From Alkalilimnicola ehrlichii (GTDB taxonomy: Bacteria; Pseudomonadota; Gammaproteobacteria; Nitrococcales; AK92), in assembly GCF_003399765.1 (NCBI RefSeq), contig NZ_NFZV01000001.1, positions 186,001-250,000 of the forward strand: a stretch of DNA of 64,000 bases, in the 5' to 3' direction. A program made the position numbers and the translations under genes. How positions within the stretch are numbered: the stretch's first letter is position 1; each line of letters starts with the position of its first letter. A model generated the notes under the pieces. The model searched no databases. It was not told where the DNA came from and saw nothing but the letters and a program-made list of their open reading frames with translations. Below are positions 37,703-48,641 of the stretch, in pieces.

Positions 37703-38551
37703 TTAGTAGTGGTGAGGGTCGCTGCCGACTTTCATGGCAACCGGGCATTCGAGCGAGATGCGCTCGAAGGGGCCGTCTAGACGGGCGGCCGTCAGTTGAC
37801 CGCCCCATAGGCAGCCGGTGTCAAGCGAGATAACGCCGTCTTCCTGGCGAAAGCCGAGCGTCGACCAATGGCCGAATACGATCCGATCGCCCGCCGTATG
37901 CTTGCGGCCGGGTACTTTATACCAGGGAAGGTAGCCTTTCGGACGGTCGGCGGGCGCGCCTTTGAAGTCCATGAGCAAGCGCCCGTTCGGAGCGCAGTAG
38001 CGCATACGCGTGAAGGTGTTAATGATAAAGCGTAAGCGGTCCCAGCCGTGGAGCGCGGGGTCCCATTGTGCCGGCTCGTCGCCGTATAGGTGCGCCATGA
38101 ATTCGGGAAAGCGTTCTCCGCGTAACGCTTCTTCCGCCTCTGCTGCGTAGCGTCGCCCTTCTTCTAAACTCCAGTGCGGGAATAAGCCCGCATGCACCAT
38201 CGCTGCTTTTAAATCAGGGTCGTGATGTAATAGCGGCCGCGTGCGAAGCCAATCCATTAGCTCGTTGGCGTCGGGAGCGTCGAGGATCTGCTGTAGGCTG
38301 TCGTTACGCTTTAGCTTGGACTGTCCGGCCGCAACCGCTAGCAGGTGAATGTCGTGATTACCGAGCACCGTTATGGCGCGGTCGCCCAAGCTGCGAGCGA
38401 GTCGTAATACCTCTAGCGAGGAGGGGCCTCGGTTGACAAGATCGCCTGTCAGCCAGAGGTGGTCTTGCGCAGGGTCGAACCGGAGCCGTTCCAACAATCG
38501 CTCCAGGGGTTCCAGGCAGCCTTGAATGTCACCTATGGCATATACGGCCAC
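37703..38551 (-). CDS. apaH: Bis(5'-nucleosyl)-tetraphosphatase, symmetrical
   Basis: Hydrolyses Ap4A to ADP; also removes Np4 caps from RNA in E. coli. The 282-residue calcineurin-like phosphatase carries YAIGDIQGCLEPLERLL, DLVNRGPSSLEVLR and VLGNHDIHLLAVA, the metal-binding motifs in order. It is convergent with ampE and follows apaG by 32 nt, as in E. coli. Confidence 0.95.
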   Translation of the reverse strand: MAVYAIGDIQGCLEPLERLLERLRFDPAQDHLWLTGDLVNRGPSSLEVLRLARSLGDRAITVLGNHDIHLLAVAAGQSKLKRNDSLQQILDAPDANELMDWLRTRPLLHHDPDLKAAMVHAGLFPHWSLEEGRRYAAEAEEALRGERFPEFMAHLYGDEPAQWDPALHGWDRLRFIINTFTRMRYCAPNGRLLMDFKGAPADRPKGYLPWYKVPGRKHTAGDRIVFGHWSTLGFRQEDGVISLDTGCLWGGQLTAARLDGPFERISLECPVAMKVGSDPHHY

Positions 38552-38583
38552 GTGTTATCCTCTGCTTGCTGTAGGTCCTCTAG

Positions 38584-38967
38584 CTAATGCAAGGTGCGGG
38601 GAATCGCAAGCGTAAACACCGGAATCTCGGCATCGAATAGCATGCCGTCTTCGGCCAACATCTGATACCTACCCCGCATGCTGCCGACCGGCGTTTCCAG
38701 TACCGCGCCGCTGGTGTAGCGAAAGTGCTTGCCGGGATCGAGCAGCGGCTGTTCTCCGACCACACCATCACCCTCGATTTGACGCTCCTTGCCATTGGCA
38801 TCGGCAATGATCCAGTGGCGACGAAGCAGCCGTGCTGCCTGCTCGCCATGATTACGAATCGTTACGGTATAGGCGAAAACATAACGATCCTCGGACGGTA
38901 CCGATTGGTCCTCTAAGTAGGTGGGCTCTACATCCACCTGAATAGCGTACTTTGTCTCGTTTTCCAT
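38584..38967 (-). CDS. apaG: ApaG family protein
   Basis: Small DUF525 (ApaG) beta-sandwich protein, 127 residues, with YAIQVDVEPTYLEDQ near the N-terminus, FAYTVTIRNHGEQAARLLRRHW in parts, and YTSGAVLETPVGSMRGRYQM, which holds the conserved nucleotide/phosphate loop. The start at 38967 (MENETKY) is preferred over 38994. Function is unclear. In E. coli it follows rsmA; here three other genes separate them. Confidence 0.92.
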   Translation of the reverse strand: MENETKYAIQVDVEPTYLEDQSVPSEDRYVFAYTVTIRNHGEQAARLLRRHWIIADANGKERQIEGDGVVGEQPLLDPGKHFRYTSGAVLETPVGSMRGRYQMLAEDGMLFDAEIPVFTLAIPRTLH

Positions 38968-39212
38968 GTAATCAAGTTTAGGGCGTGTTAACAAGCGTTG
39001 GCTAGGAAAAGGTGAGGCATCTTCCTAAAAGACGCCGATTGTTTTGTTCGCCTGATACTAAAGCGGAGCAGGCCGTCGCTTTGTTGGGGTGTTATTCCGG
39101 CAAGTTGGGTATCTTTTTGCCGGTGCTTATCAACGCATCTTTACGCGTAGGATAGGGAGGTGGGCCACTTGCTGCGGCCCACCATTAGGTATCTTCGATA
39201 CCCGCAAGCACT

Positions 39213-40334
39213 TTAGGAAGCGGCTTCCCGAGTCGAAATGGCAGCACGTTTTTCTTCCAAAGCGGATAGCAAGTTCCGATAGGATTCGACAAAAGCTTCG
39301 ACGCCTTGGACTTCCAACGCTTTGGTTACTGCCGCCAGATCGACGCCAGCACGGGAGAGTTGCTGCAGGGTCGTTTCTGCCGCTTCAATCCCCGCTACAA
39401 GGCGCGCTTTCGGTTCGCCGTGGTCTTTATAGGCGTCGTAAGTGGCAGGCGGGAGCGTGGTTACCGTGCGCTCGGCAATCAGCTCTTCGACGTAAAGCAC
39501 ATCGCTATAGGCTGGGTTTTTGGTGCCGGTGCTGGCCCACAATAGGCGCTGTACCTGTGCACCTTGTTCCCGTAGCGCTTGAAAACGATCGCCGTCGAAC
39601 ACGTTTAGGAAGTGTTTATAAGCAATTCGTGCGTTAGCGATAGCGGCCTTACCCGCTAACGGGGCGTGATCGCCTGCGGCCACTTGTTTATCGACAGCGC
39701 TGTCGACACGACTGACGAAGAAACTCGCTACCGAGGCAATGCCGCTGACGGGTTTCCCTGCCCGCAGGCGTTGTTCCAAGCCGCGGATATAGGCTTCGAC
39801 AACTTCCCGATAGCGTTCGAGAGAGAAGAGCAAGGTGACATTGACGTGAATACCCTCGCTAATGAGGGTTTCGATCGCCGGCAGTCCTTCCACGGTCGCC
39901 GGCACTTTTATCATGACGTTAGGGCGGTCGACCCAAGCGTGAAGTTTGCGCGCTTCGCGAACGGTACCTTCGGTATCGTGCGCAAGTGTCGGCGAGACTT
40001 CGATGCTGATCATGCCGTCGCGGGCATCGGTAGCATCGTATACCGGGCGCAGGATATCGGCGCCGGCTTGAATATCGGCAACGGCGAGATGATTGAAGAG
40101 CTCCTCCGTATCCCACTCGGGGTGCTCGGCGACAGCGCTGGCAATGGCCTCATCGTAGGCTTTGCTGCCGGTGATGGCCTTCTCGAAAATGGTCGGGTTG
40201 GAGGTGACGCCGGTCAAACCGTCCTCTGCAACCATGCGTTCGAGTTCGCCAGCCTGCAACATGTCACGGTGAATGTTGTCGTACCAGACGCTTTGGTCGA
40301 GACTACCAAGTAACTTTAAAGGATTTTCGCTCAT
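39213..40334 (-). CDS. tal: Transaldolase
   Basis: Pentose-phosphate enzyme transferring dihydroxyacetone from sedoheptulose-7-phosphate. 373 residues, the longer type found in actinobacteria, cyanobacteria and some proteobacteria. DGLTGVTSNPTIFEKAI is the start of the barrel, VDRPNVMIKVPATVEGL holds the Schiff-base lysine, and ISEGIHVNVTLLFSLERY is conserved. It sits within the displaced lptD-apaH block, with no recognised partner gene; rpiA lies 34 kb away. Confidence 0.93.
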   Translation of the reverse strand: MSENPLKLLGSLDQSVWYDNIHRDMLQAGELERMVAEDGLTGVTSNPTIFEKAITGSKAYDEAIASAVAEHPEWDTEELFNHLAVADIQAGADILRPVYDATDARDGMISIEVSPTLAHDTEGTVREARKLHAWVDRPNVMIKVPATVEGLPAIETLISEGIHVNVTLLFSLERYREVVEAYIRGLEQRLRAGKPVSGIASVASFFVSRVDSAVDKQVAAGDHAPLAGKAAIANARIAYKHFLNVFDGDRFQALREQGAQVQRLLWASTGTKNPAYSDVLYVEELIAERTVTTLPPATYDAYKDHGEPKARLVAGIEAAETTLQQLSRAGVDLAAVTKALEVQGVEAFVESYRNLLSALEEKRAAISTREAAS

Positions 40335-40443
40335 GCCGTTCTCTGCTGTTGGCGCACCATGTGGAAACGAGGCCAGTCATTGTACCTGTTTGCCGGTGCC
40401 CCTTGAAATATGTGAATTGCTGCCGATAGTAGGAAAGTAAACG

Positions 40444-40471
40444 TTGTCAGGGCGGGGTATTGTGCTACGCT
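40444..40471 (+). promoter_or_regulatory. Putative sigma70 promoter before the 34-residue ORF
   Basis: TTGTCA (40444-40449), a 16-nt spacer and TACGCT (40466-40471). The small ORF begins 90 nt downstream. The -10 element is a moderate match. Confidence 0.4.
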
Positions 40472-40561
40472 CGTAAGACAATCCTAATGGGTAAGGGTTC
40501 CGATCCCTCGGATAACCCGGGCACTTACTGAAAAATAAAGAATAAACGGGATATAAAAGCC

Positions 40562-40666
40562 ATGCTGGATAATCGTTCGCGTTTTCCGAAACCCGATCTT
40601 ATGACGGTGTTGACGGTGGTTGCCGTATTGGGCGTCATTGTGACCGTGGTGAGTAGCTACTTCTAG
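40562..40666 (+). CDS. 34-residue single-span membrane protein, unrecognised
   Basis: Too short for usual callers. It reads MLDNRSRFPKPDLMTVLTVV then AVLGVIVTVVSSYF: a short charged, proline-bearing N-terminus and one membrane helix ending at the C-terminus. Ribosome-site-like GGGAT lies upstream. It is the only plus-strand gene in the minus-strand stretch 37.7-46.8 kb. Not recognised in any family I know; the clean hydrophobic pattern and own promoter-like signal support it. Confidence 0.5.
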   Translation: MLDNRSRFPKPDLMTVLTVVAVLGVIVTVVSSYF

Positions 40667-40811
40667 TCGAGGCTATTTCGAGGTCAAAGGCACAGCACCT
40701 GATTGAGTAGGCGTTGAGAAATAGCGCTGACGGGCCGTTTGCTAGCTGCCCGTACTCGCTTGGCTTCTCTGCGCCTGCTGGTGCCTTTTGGCCAAAACTA
40801 GAGGCGGACCG

Positions 40812-41228
40812 CTAAGACATCGCACGGCGCGCGTGGAGGATGGCATTGGCGGTAGAGCCGAGCAACAGGGCTAAGCCGTGGCGACCGTGGCTGCCGACGA
40901 CGATAAGATCGGCGGGCAACTCTTCGGCTCGGCGCAGTATTTCATGCTTGGTGTGACCTAGGCGAACCTGACAGCGCTGCTCAGGAAGGCCGTGCCGGAC
41001 GGTAAGCTCACGGAGTTTTTGCTCGGCCTGCTCGACGTATTCTTGTTCCAGATACAGCGATGGCGGCACCACCGTTTCGCTGCCTGCCTCGACCGGAATC
41101 GGTTCCACGACGTGGAAGATACTCAACTGGCAGTCATACCGCTGTTGCAGGTCCAGGGCGCGCAGGAGGACTTGCTCGCAATCTTCGTTGAGATCGATCG
41201 CCAGCAGGATATGTTGATATGCGCTCAT
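40812..41228 (-). CDS. Universal stress protein family (UspA)
   Basis: A 138-residue single Usp domain. The ATP-binding signature G-2X-G-9X-G(S/T) is seen in GSHGRHGLALLLGSTANAIL, and the N-terminal HILLAIDLNEDCEQVL and DLIVVGS are typical. It probably binds ATP. Placed between rsmA and tal; regulation is not evident. Confidence 0.92.
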   Translation of the reverse strand: MSAYQHILLAIDLNEDCEQVLLRALDLQQRYDCQLSIFHVVEPIPVEAGSETVVPPSLYLEQEYVEQAEQKLRELTVRHGLPEQRCQVRLGHTKHEILRRAEELPADLIVVGSHGRHGLALLLGSTANAILHARRAMS

Positions 41229-41370
41229 CGCCGGGCTCCTCTGCTGGATGTCCCTCGTCCTGTCAGCGACTCTCTATGCTTTCCGCTTATGTTGGCAGAA
41301 AGCCCTATCGGATTACTGAAACTGGTTTCGATAAACCTAATAGATGGCCTTGTTTTCCAGTATAGGCAAC

Positions 41371-42171
41371 TTAGGCGCCGGTGTCAGCGCGGACAGCAAG
41401 CGCATCGGCGAGGCGAATAAAGCCGGCGAGATCGATTTGTTCGGCGCGGGCGCCGGGATCGATAGCGGACGCTTTCAGCTGAGACTCGCTCGCTAAACCT
41501 TTAAGGGTGTTGCGTAAGGTTTTGCGGCGTTGGCTGAAAGCCTGGGTAACAACCCGTGCGAATAACGCTTCGTCGCTGACCTGCATACGTTCAATGCCGC
41601 GCCGGGGCTTTAACCTGACAAACGCAGAGTCGACTTTAGGGACGGGACGGAAGGCGCCGGGCGGAATAGTAAACAGGCTGTCTACCTGACAATAGTATTG
41701 AACGATTACCGAAAGACGGCCGTAGGCCTTGGTATGTGGCGCTGCGGCGAGTCGATCTACCACTTCTTTCTGTAACGTGAAGTGCATGTCTTCGATCGCG
41801 TCGATATCTTCAAGAAGATGAAAGATCAACGGAGTGGAGATGTTATAGGGCAGATTGCCGACGACGCGAAGCCGTTGGTCTCCCGCTCGCAGTTTGGAGA
41901 ACGAGAAGGTCAGAGCGTCGCCTTCGTGAATGAGCAGCTCGCCCGCGCCGGCGCAATGCGCACGCAGTTTTGCGGGTAAATCCCGGTCTAGCTCTACGGC
42001 TTGAAGGCGTCCGCAGCGTTCCAGCAAGGGGCGCGTTAGAGCGCCCAGCCCGGGGCCGATTTCTACGATGTTATCCTCAGCGCGCGGCGCGATGGTTTCA
42101 ACCATTCGGTTGATGATGCCGGGATTGTTAAGGAAGTTCTGGCCAAAGCGTTTGCGTGCGCGGTGCTTCAT
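41371..42171 (-). CDS. rsmA: 16S rRNA (adenine-N6,N6)-dimethyltransferase
   Basis: Dimethylates A1518 and A1519 in 16S rRNA during late 30S assembly. The 266-residue protein from 42171 (MKHRARKRFGQNFL) has the SAM motif IVEIGPGLGALTRPLL, the catalytic VVGNLPYNISTPLIF (NLPY) and the C-terminal helices FRPVPKVDSAFVRL and FSQRRKTLRNTLKGL. The longer start at 42285 lies inside pdxA and is rejected. It follows pdxA by 10 nt. Confidence 0.95.
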   Translation of the reverse strand: MKHRARKRFGQNFLNNPGIINRMVETIAPRAEDNIVEIGPGLGALTRPLLERCGRLQAVELDRDLPAKLRAHCAGAGELLIHEGDALTFSFSKLRAGDQRLRVVGNLPYNISTPLIFHLLEDIDAIEDMHFTLQKEVVDRLAAAPHTKAYGRLSVIVQYYCQVDSLFTIPPGAFRPVPKVDSAFVRLKPRRGIERMQVSDEALFARVVTQAFSQRRKTLRNTLKGLASESQLKASAIDPGARAEQIDLAGFIRLADALAVRADTGA

Positions 42172-42181
42172 TGGATAGTGC

Positions 42182-43174
42182 TTATGCTTTATGACAGGTA
42201 TGCGCCAAGTCGGTCGCCGCGACGATAGCGGCTTCCAGGCTGCCGGAATCGATCTTGCCGGTACCGGAGATGAGGGCTGTTCCATGGTCGACGGAAGTGC
42301 GAATGATGGGCAAGCCCAGGGTAATGTTCACCGCATGGCCGAATCCGACATGTTTGAGGACCGGGAGCCCTTGGTCGTGATACATCGCTAGCACAGCGTC
42401 GGCATCCTGCAAATGCTGTGGCGTAAAAAGCGTATCCGCCGGTAAGGGGCCTTGGAAATCCAATCCTTCGGTTCGAAGCCGCGCCAGGCAAGGCTCGATC
42501 ACGTCGAGCTCTTCCCGGCCAAGGTGGCCGCCTTCGCCGGCATGGGGGTTCAGGCCGCAAACGAGCACGCGTGGTTGAGCCAGTCCGAACTTTTGCTGTA
42601 AATCGCGCTGTAAAATACGACACACCTGGGTCAGGCGTTGGTCGGTGATGGCGGCACTGACATCTTTTAGCGGCAGGTGCGTGGTGACCAGGGCAACACG
42701 CAGCCGATCCGCGGCCAGCATCATGACCGGTAGCGGTGCCTGGGTAAGCTCGGCAAAGTATTCGGTATGCCCGGTGAACGCGGTGCCGGCGTCGTTTATG
42801 ACGCCTTTATGGACGGGGGCGGTAACCACAGCATCGAACACCCCTTGCAGGCAGCCTTGGCCGCCCTCGCGCAAAGTTTGCAGAACATAGCTCGCGTTTG
42901 CAGGGTCGAGCCGACCGGCTGCAACGGGCGTGTGCAACGGCGTGTGGAGAACTTGCAATTGCCCTGCCGCTTGCCGTTGCCGAGGCGCCGAGGCATCGAA
43001 GGTGCGTAACGTAAGCGGAAGTCCAAGCTGTGCCGCCCGTGCGGCCAGCAACGCTTTATCGGCGATAACCACCAGCTCTGCATGATGCGCCTGTTGCGCG
43101 ATCATGGCACAAAGGTCCGGTCCGATGCCGGCCGGCTCGCCGGCCGTAATCGCAATCCGCGGCAGTTGCAGCAT
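42182..43174 (-). CDS. pdxA: 4-hydroxythreonine-4-phosphate dehydrogenase
   Basis: NAD-dependent enzyme of the DXP-dependent pyridoxal phosphate pathway. [18 protein letters not shown] is the N-terminal motif, [11 protein letters not shown] and [17 protein letters not shown] are conserved, and the metal histidines lie in [20 protein letters not shown] in parts. 330 residues. It follows surA by 3 nt. Confidence 0.95.
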   Translation of the reverse strand: MLQLPRIAITAGEPAGIGPDLCAMIAQQAHHAELVVIADKALLAARAAQLGLPLTLRTFDASAPRQRQAAGQLQVLHTPLHTPVAAGRLDPANASYVLQTLREGGQGCLQGVFDAVVTAPVHKGVINDAGTAFTGHTEYFAELTQAPLPVMMLAADRLRVALVTTHLPLKDVSAAITDQRLTQVCRILQRDLQQKFGLAQPRVLVCGLNPHAGEGGHLGREELDVIEPCLARLRTEGLDFQGPLPADTLFTPQHLQDADAVLAMYHDQGLPVLKHVGFGHAVNITLGLPIIRTSVDHGTALISGTGKIDSGSLEAAIVAATDLAHTCHKA

Positions 43175-43177
43175 GAG

Positions 43178-44473
43178 CTAGTCCAGCCGAATTTCGACGT
43201 AAGCCTCGTCCCGCATCTGGCGCAACCAGTTCTCGGTTGCCTCCTCCATCTTACGCGCTCGCAACTGTTCGGCTGCTTGGGCGCGTCGAATGTCTTCGCT
43301 CACGTCTTGTTCGCGGCGATCCAGCACTTCCACAATGTGCCAGCCAAAGGGCGTGCGGAAAGGTTCGCTCAGCTCGCCCGGTGCTAATGAGTTCATGACG
43401 TTCTCGAATTCGGGCACCATAGTGCCGGGGTCGGCCCAGCCTAAGTCGCCGCCGCGTGCGGCGCTGCCGGGGTCGTCGGAGTGGGAGCGAGCCAGTTCGG
43501 CAAAATTGGCACCACCCTCAATGCGGCGATGTAGGCTTTCGATACGTGCTTGGGCATCGTCGTCCCCGACCAGTTCGGTCGTACGAATGAGAATATGCCG
43601 GGCGCGGGTTTGCGTCACCATCTCCGCGTCTCCGGTACGCCGTTGTTGGAGTTTGACGATGTGGAATCCGCCGGCATTCTCGATGATGTCGCTCACTTCG
43701 CCGGTTTCCATGGCGGGTACGACAGCGGCGAATAAGGTGGGCAGCTCGCCTTCGCTGCGCCAGCCCAGATCACCGCCTTCTAGCGCGGTTCGGCTGTCGG
43801 AGTGACTCGCCGCCATTGCGGCGAAGTCGGCGCCTTCGCGTAGTTCGGCCAGGACTTGCTCTGCTTCGGCGCGCGCTTCTCGGATCTGCTCGGCCGATGC
43901 CGCCTCAGGAGTGGCGATCAGGATGTGGCTGACCAGATACTCGGTCGAGTCGTCGCGGGCGGCTCGCGTTTCCAAATACTCGTCGATTTCCTGCGGAGTG
44001 ATTTGTATTTGCCGTTCCAGCTGGGCTTGCCGGAGGCGGGTGACGGCGATTTCGTCGCGTACGGCCTCGCGGAATTGCGCATAGCTAATGCCGTCTTGTT
44101 CGAGGACATCGCGAAACTGCGACAAGGTCATGTTGTTTTGTTGAGCAATACGGCGTACGGCTGAGTTGAGCGTGGCTTCGTCAACTTGTATGCCCATGCG
44201 CTCGGCCACCGATAGCTGTAAGCGTTGGATAATAAGCCGCTCCAGCACTTGCTCTCGCAAGACCTGTATGGGCGGTAGTCGTGCGCCTTGCGCTTGCAGC
44301 TGAGCGGCGATTTGCTGCATCTCTTGCTCCAATTCGGAGGCGAGTACAACATCGTCGTTGACGACCGCAACGATGCGGTCCAGGGTTTCTCCGGCGCTGA
44401 CGGCAGTGCCGATGCAGGCCAATAGTAGACCGGCGGTCCATTGCGTTAAGCGGCGGCGCAGAGAGATGCTCAT
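43178..44473 (-). CDS. surA: Periplasmic chaperone/peptidyl-prolyl isomerase SurA
   Basis: Chaperones outer-membrane proteins, including LptD, across the periplasm. 431 residues: a signal peptide (MSISLRRRLTQWTAGLLLAC, then AVSAGE), an N-terminal helical chaperone region (DRIVAVVNDDVVLASELEQ), and two parvulin domains (YLVSHILIATPEA, and RARHILIRTTELV with GDLGWADPGTMVPEFENVM). It is 8 nt after lptD, as in E. coli. Confidence 0.95.
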   Translation of the reverse strand: MSISLRRRLTQWTAGLLLACIGTAVSAGETLDRIVAVVNDDVVLASELEQEMQQIAAQLQAQGARLPPIQVLREQVLERLIIQRLQLSVAERMGIQVDEATLNSAVRRIAQQNNMTLSQFRDVLEQDGISYAQFREAVRDEIAVTRLRQAQLERQIQITPQEIDEYLETRAARDDSTEYLVSHILIATPEAASAEQIREARAEAEQVLAELREGADFAAMAASHSDSRTALEGGDLGWRSEGELPTLFAAVVPAMETGEVSDIIENAGGFHIVKLQQRRTGDAEMVTQTRARHILIRTTELVGDDDAQARIESLHRRIEGGANFAELARSHSDDPGSAARGGDLGWADPGTMVPEFENVMNSLAPGELSEPFRTPFGWHIVEVLDRREQDVSEDIRRAQAAEQLRARKMEEATENWLRQMRDEAYVEIRLD

Positions 44474-44481
44474 GTTGGTGT

Positions 44482-46812
44482 CTACCTTCTCGGACGATAG
44501 CCCGTGACAGCGTCAATCATAAAATCTTGTACCGAGCGTCCGACATCGGCAAGCCCGGTGAATTCTAGTTGGAACATGACCTCACGTTCCGGTTCCCGGT
44601 CCAGGTCGCGCACATATTCGCGCGCCAATAGGCGGAACGACCAGCAGCAGTTGTCGAATTCAAAGCCCGCGAACTGTTCTAGGGTTTCGTTATCGAGCAG
44701 CGAGTAGCGCCAACCGCCAATCGCGTGCCAGCGTGCCCCTATAGGCCAGACAAACGAAAGGTCGGTTTGTTCCAGCTCGCGTGAGCCGCTGTCGCGTTCG
44801 GTGCGCGAACGATACCCTAGATTGATCACTGCGTCAGGCTGCGGGCGATACTGCAAGCGTAAACCGCTGCGCCGGGTTCGGTTATCGTAAGGGTCCCATC
44901 GATAATCCGCAAAGACATTGAAACCGCCGGGCAGTTGGCTGCGAAGTTCTGCCATGATGTCAGAGCTATTGCGCGTGGGATCTTCCAGGGCGTCGTTAAT
45001 GGTGACTTCGCGGTCTTCCAAGTAAAAGATCTGGCCGACTGACGCGCTGAGGTGTTCCCGTCCGCTTTGGCGGTCGACGACGCGGCTGGTCAACGCCGCC
45101 GAGACTTGGTTGGCATCGCCTTGGCGGTCGGGGCCGGTAAAACGATTGGTGCGGAAGAGCTGACCAAGTGTCAGTTCGCTGTCGCGGGTATCGAAACGCG
45201 GCTGGTCGCTTTGATCGTATTCGGGAACGTACAGATAGAACAGTCGTGGCTCCAGCGTTTGCATTAAAGCGCGATTGCCTAAGGCGAAATCGCGCTCCAG
45301 AAATATCCCTGCCTCGACACTGAAGATCGGTATCGTGCTGCTGGGGTTCTCCGCCGCGCTGTTGTCCGGGCGATCCAGCCAGTACTCGGTGTGGCTAACC
45401 GCAAAACTGGGCGTAATAAAATACGCCAGCCCGTCCCAAGTTCGGCTTAAGGTCGGCACGACATGGGCGCGAACGCCGGTATCGCGGGCGCTGGGGTTGG
45501 CGTGATCGAAGTAGGTCAGCTCGGATTCCAGACGGTAGTCGAGTCCGGCGGCGATAGGGGCGGGATTATAGTCGACCCTGACTCGCGGCAGTATGCGGTA
45601 GGGGGAGCTGACTTCCTGGTCAAGCGTTTGCCACGTTTGCGCTTGGGCGCTGACCCGTAAGTCCAGCGTCTGATAACTGGCTATTGCCAGAGAGGGAAGG
45701 TGCGAGACGCTGCTGCTGGCAATGCCGCTGCCGAAATCCCGCAGGTAGTCCTCGTCGCTGACGCGGTTTAAGTCGAGCTCCCACTGAATAGCCCTCTCTT
45801 CGGGGCTCTCCATACGGAGGCTGGCCAGCCAGCGGTCGTCGCCGTAGAGGTCGTCGTCCGGTAAATACTGTAAATCGGTTTCTGCCGCGAACTGTCGGGT
45901 CAGTAAACGCCATTCGGTATCCAGCATCAGGCCGCGACGGGTGACGATACGCGGTGCGAGCACGGCGTCGTAGTTCGGTGCCATGTTCCAATAGTAGGGG
46001 ATGCGTAGATCAAAGCCCGAACGCGAGCTTTGCCGGTAACTAGGCGCTAACAAACCGGAGCGGCGCCGGTCGTCGATCGGGAAGCTGATATAAGGCGTAT
46101 AGAACAACGGAACGCCCATGAATTGGAGCCATGCGTGGCGAGCGCTGCCCATGCCCTCCTCGCGATCGGTACGCAACTCGCTGCCGCGCAACCACCAGTC
46201 GGTACGATCGGGTGGGCAGGTTGTGAACCTGACGTCCCGATAGCGACTACGTTGGCTGTCCTCGATAATAATCTCGTCAGCGTCGCCGTGGGTGTAACTA
46301 TGTTCGAACTGAAACCGTGCGGTGGAAAGCGCGCCGCGGGTGACATCGAAATACAGATGCCCTTCCTCGGCCCATAGGGTCAACCCATCCTCGTAATAAC
46401 GCAAGTTGCCGCTCGCATCCGCCCGGCTGGTCTCTTGGTTGAAGACGATGCGATCGGCTTGCAGTTGTTGGTCGGCCTGTTGCAGCAGGACATTCCCGGC
46501 GAACCGGTAGCTTTGCGTCGCGCCGAAATAGTCGACCCGGTCGGCATCGATAGTCACAGGCGTTGCGGGATCTTCGCGAGCGGCAAGATTCGCCGGGTCC
46601 GGTTGCGTACTAATAGGGCCGCCGCACAACGCAGGATCGAATGGCAGATCATTGTTTTCGGCATGCGCGAGCACCGGCGCTACGCCGGCGAGCATAGCGC
46701 TAAGTAGAGCGATGCGCGTTAAAGAAGATTTTCGATACACCGGCGATTTACCCGTGTCTGCAGCGGCCGATACCATCTCACAGAAGATGAAGTGCATCAA
46801 TTGGGCAGACAC
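44482..46812 (-). CDS. lptD: LPS-assembly protein LptD
   Basis: Outer-membrane beta-barrel that inserts lipopolysaccharide with LptE. An N-terminal jellyroll of repeated strands (DADRVDYFGATQSYRFAGNV, then LLQQADQQLQADRIVFNQET) is followed by the barrel, whose last strand ends the protein (FDNCCWSFRLLAREY near the C-terminus). The start at 46812 has AAGGAAG upstream; a start at 46776 would give a shorter leader. The conserved CC pair near the C-terminus fits the LptD disulfide set. Divergent from amgK, as in Pseudomonas. Confidence 0.94.
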   Translation of the reverse strand: MSAQLMHFIFCEMVSAAADTGKSPVYRKSSLTRIALLSAMLAGVAPVLAHAENNDLPFDPALCGGPISTQPDPANLAAREDPATPVTIDADRVDYFGATQSYRFAGNVLLQQADQQLQADRIVFNQETSRADASGNLRYYEDGLTLWAEEGHLYFDVTRGALSTARFQFEHSYTHGDADEIIIEDSQRSRYRDVRFTTCPPDRTDWWLRGSELRTDREEGMGSARHAWLQFMGVPLFYTPYISFPIDDRRRSGLLAPSYRQSSRSGFDLRIPYYWNMAPNYDAVLAPRIVTRRGLMLDTEWRLLTRQFAAETDLQYLPDDDLYGDDRWLASLRMESPEERAIQWELDLNRVSDEDYLRDFGSGIASSSVSHLPSLAIASYQTLDLRVSAQAQTWQTLDQEVSSPYRILPRVRVDYNPAPIAAGLDYRLESELTYFDHANPSARDTGVRAHVVPTLSRTWDGLAYFITPSFAVSHTEYWLDRPDNSAAENPSSTIPIFSVEAGIFLERDFALGNRALMQTLEPRLFYLYVPEYDQSDQPRFDTRDSELTLGQLFRTNRFTGPDRQGDANQVSAALTSRVVDRQSGREHLSASVGQIFYLEDREVTINDALEDPTRNSSDIMAELRSQLPGGFNVFADYRWDPYDNRTRRSGLRLQYRPQPDAVINLGYRSRTERDSGSRELEQTDLSFVWPIGARWHAIGGWRYSLLDNETLEQFAGFEFDNCCWSFRLLAREYVRDLDREPEREVMFQLEFTGLADVGRSVQDFMIDAVTGYRPRR

Positions 46813-46931
46813 ATTTTACTTCCTTACGCTTTTCGCTAAACGGGAGGTCCGGTAAACGACATGGTTCATGTCGGTAGTTTAAGCCGCTCGTTTATACTGC
46901 AGGGCAATGGGTCTTTTTTGAGAGGCAACTC

Positions 46932-48637
<1,706 letters not shown>

Positions 48638-48641
48638 GGTC

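Noticed and set aside
39089-39637. 182-codon plus-strand frame over tal
   Set aside because: Antisense shadow of the transaldolase gene with no family signature.
42172-42285. N-terminal extension of rsmA to 42285
   Set aside because: It runs back into pdxA and lacks homology; MKHRARKRFGQ at 42171 is the conserved start.
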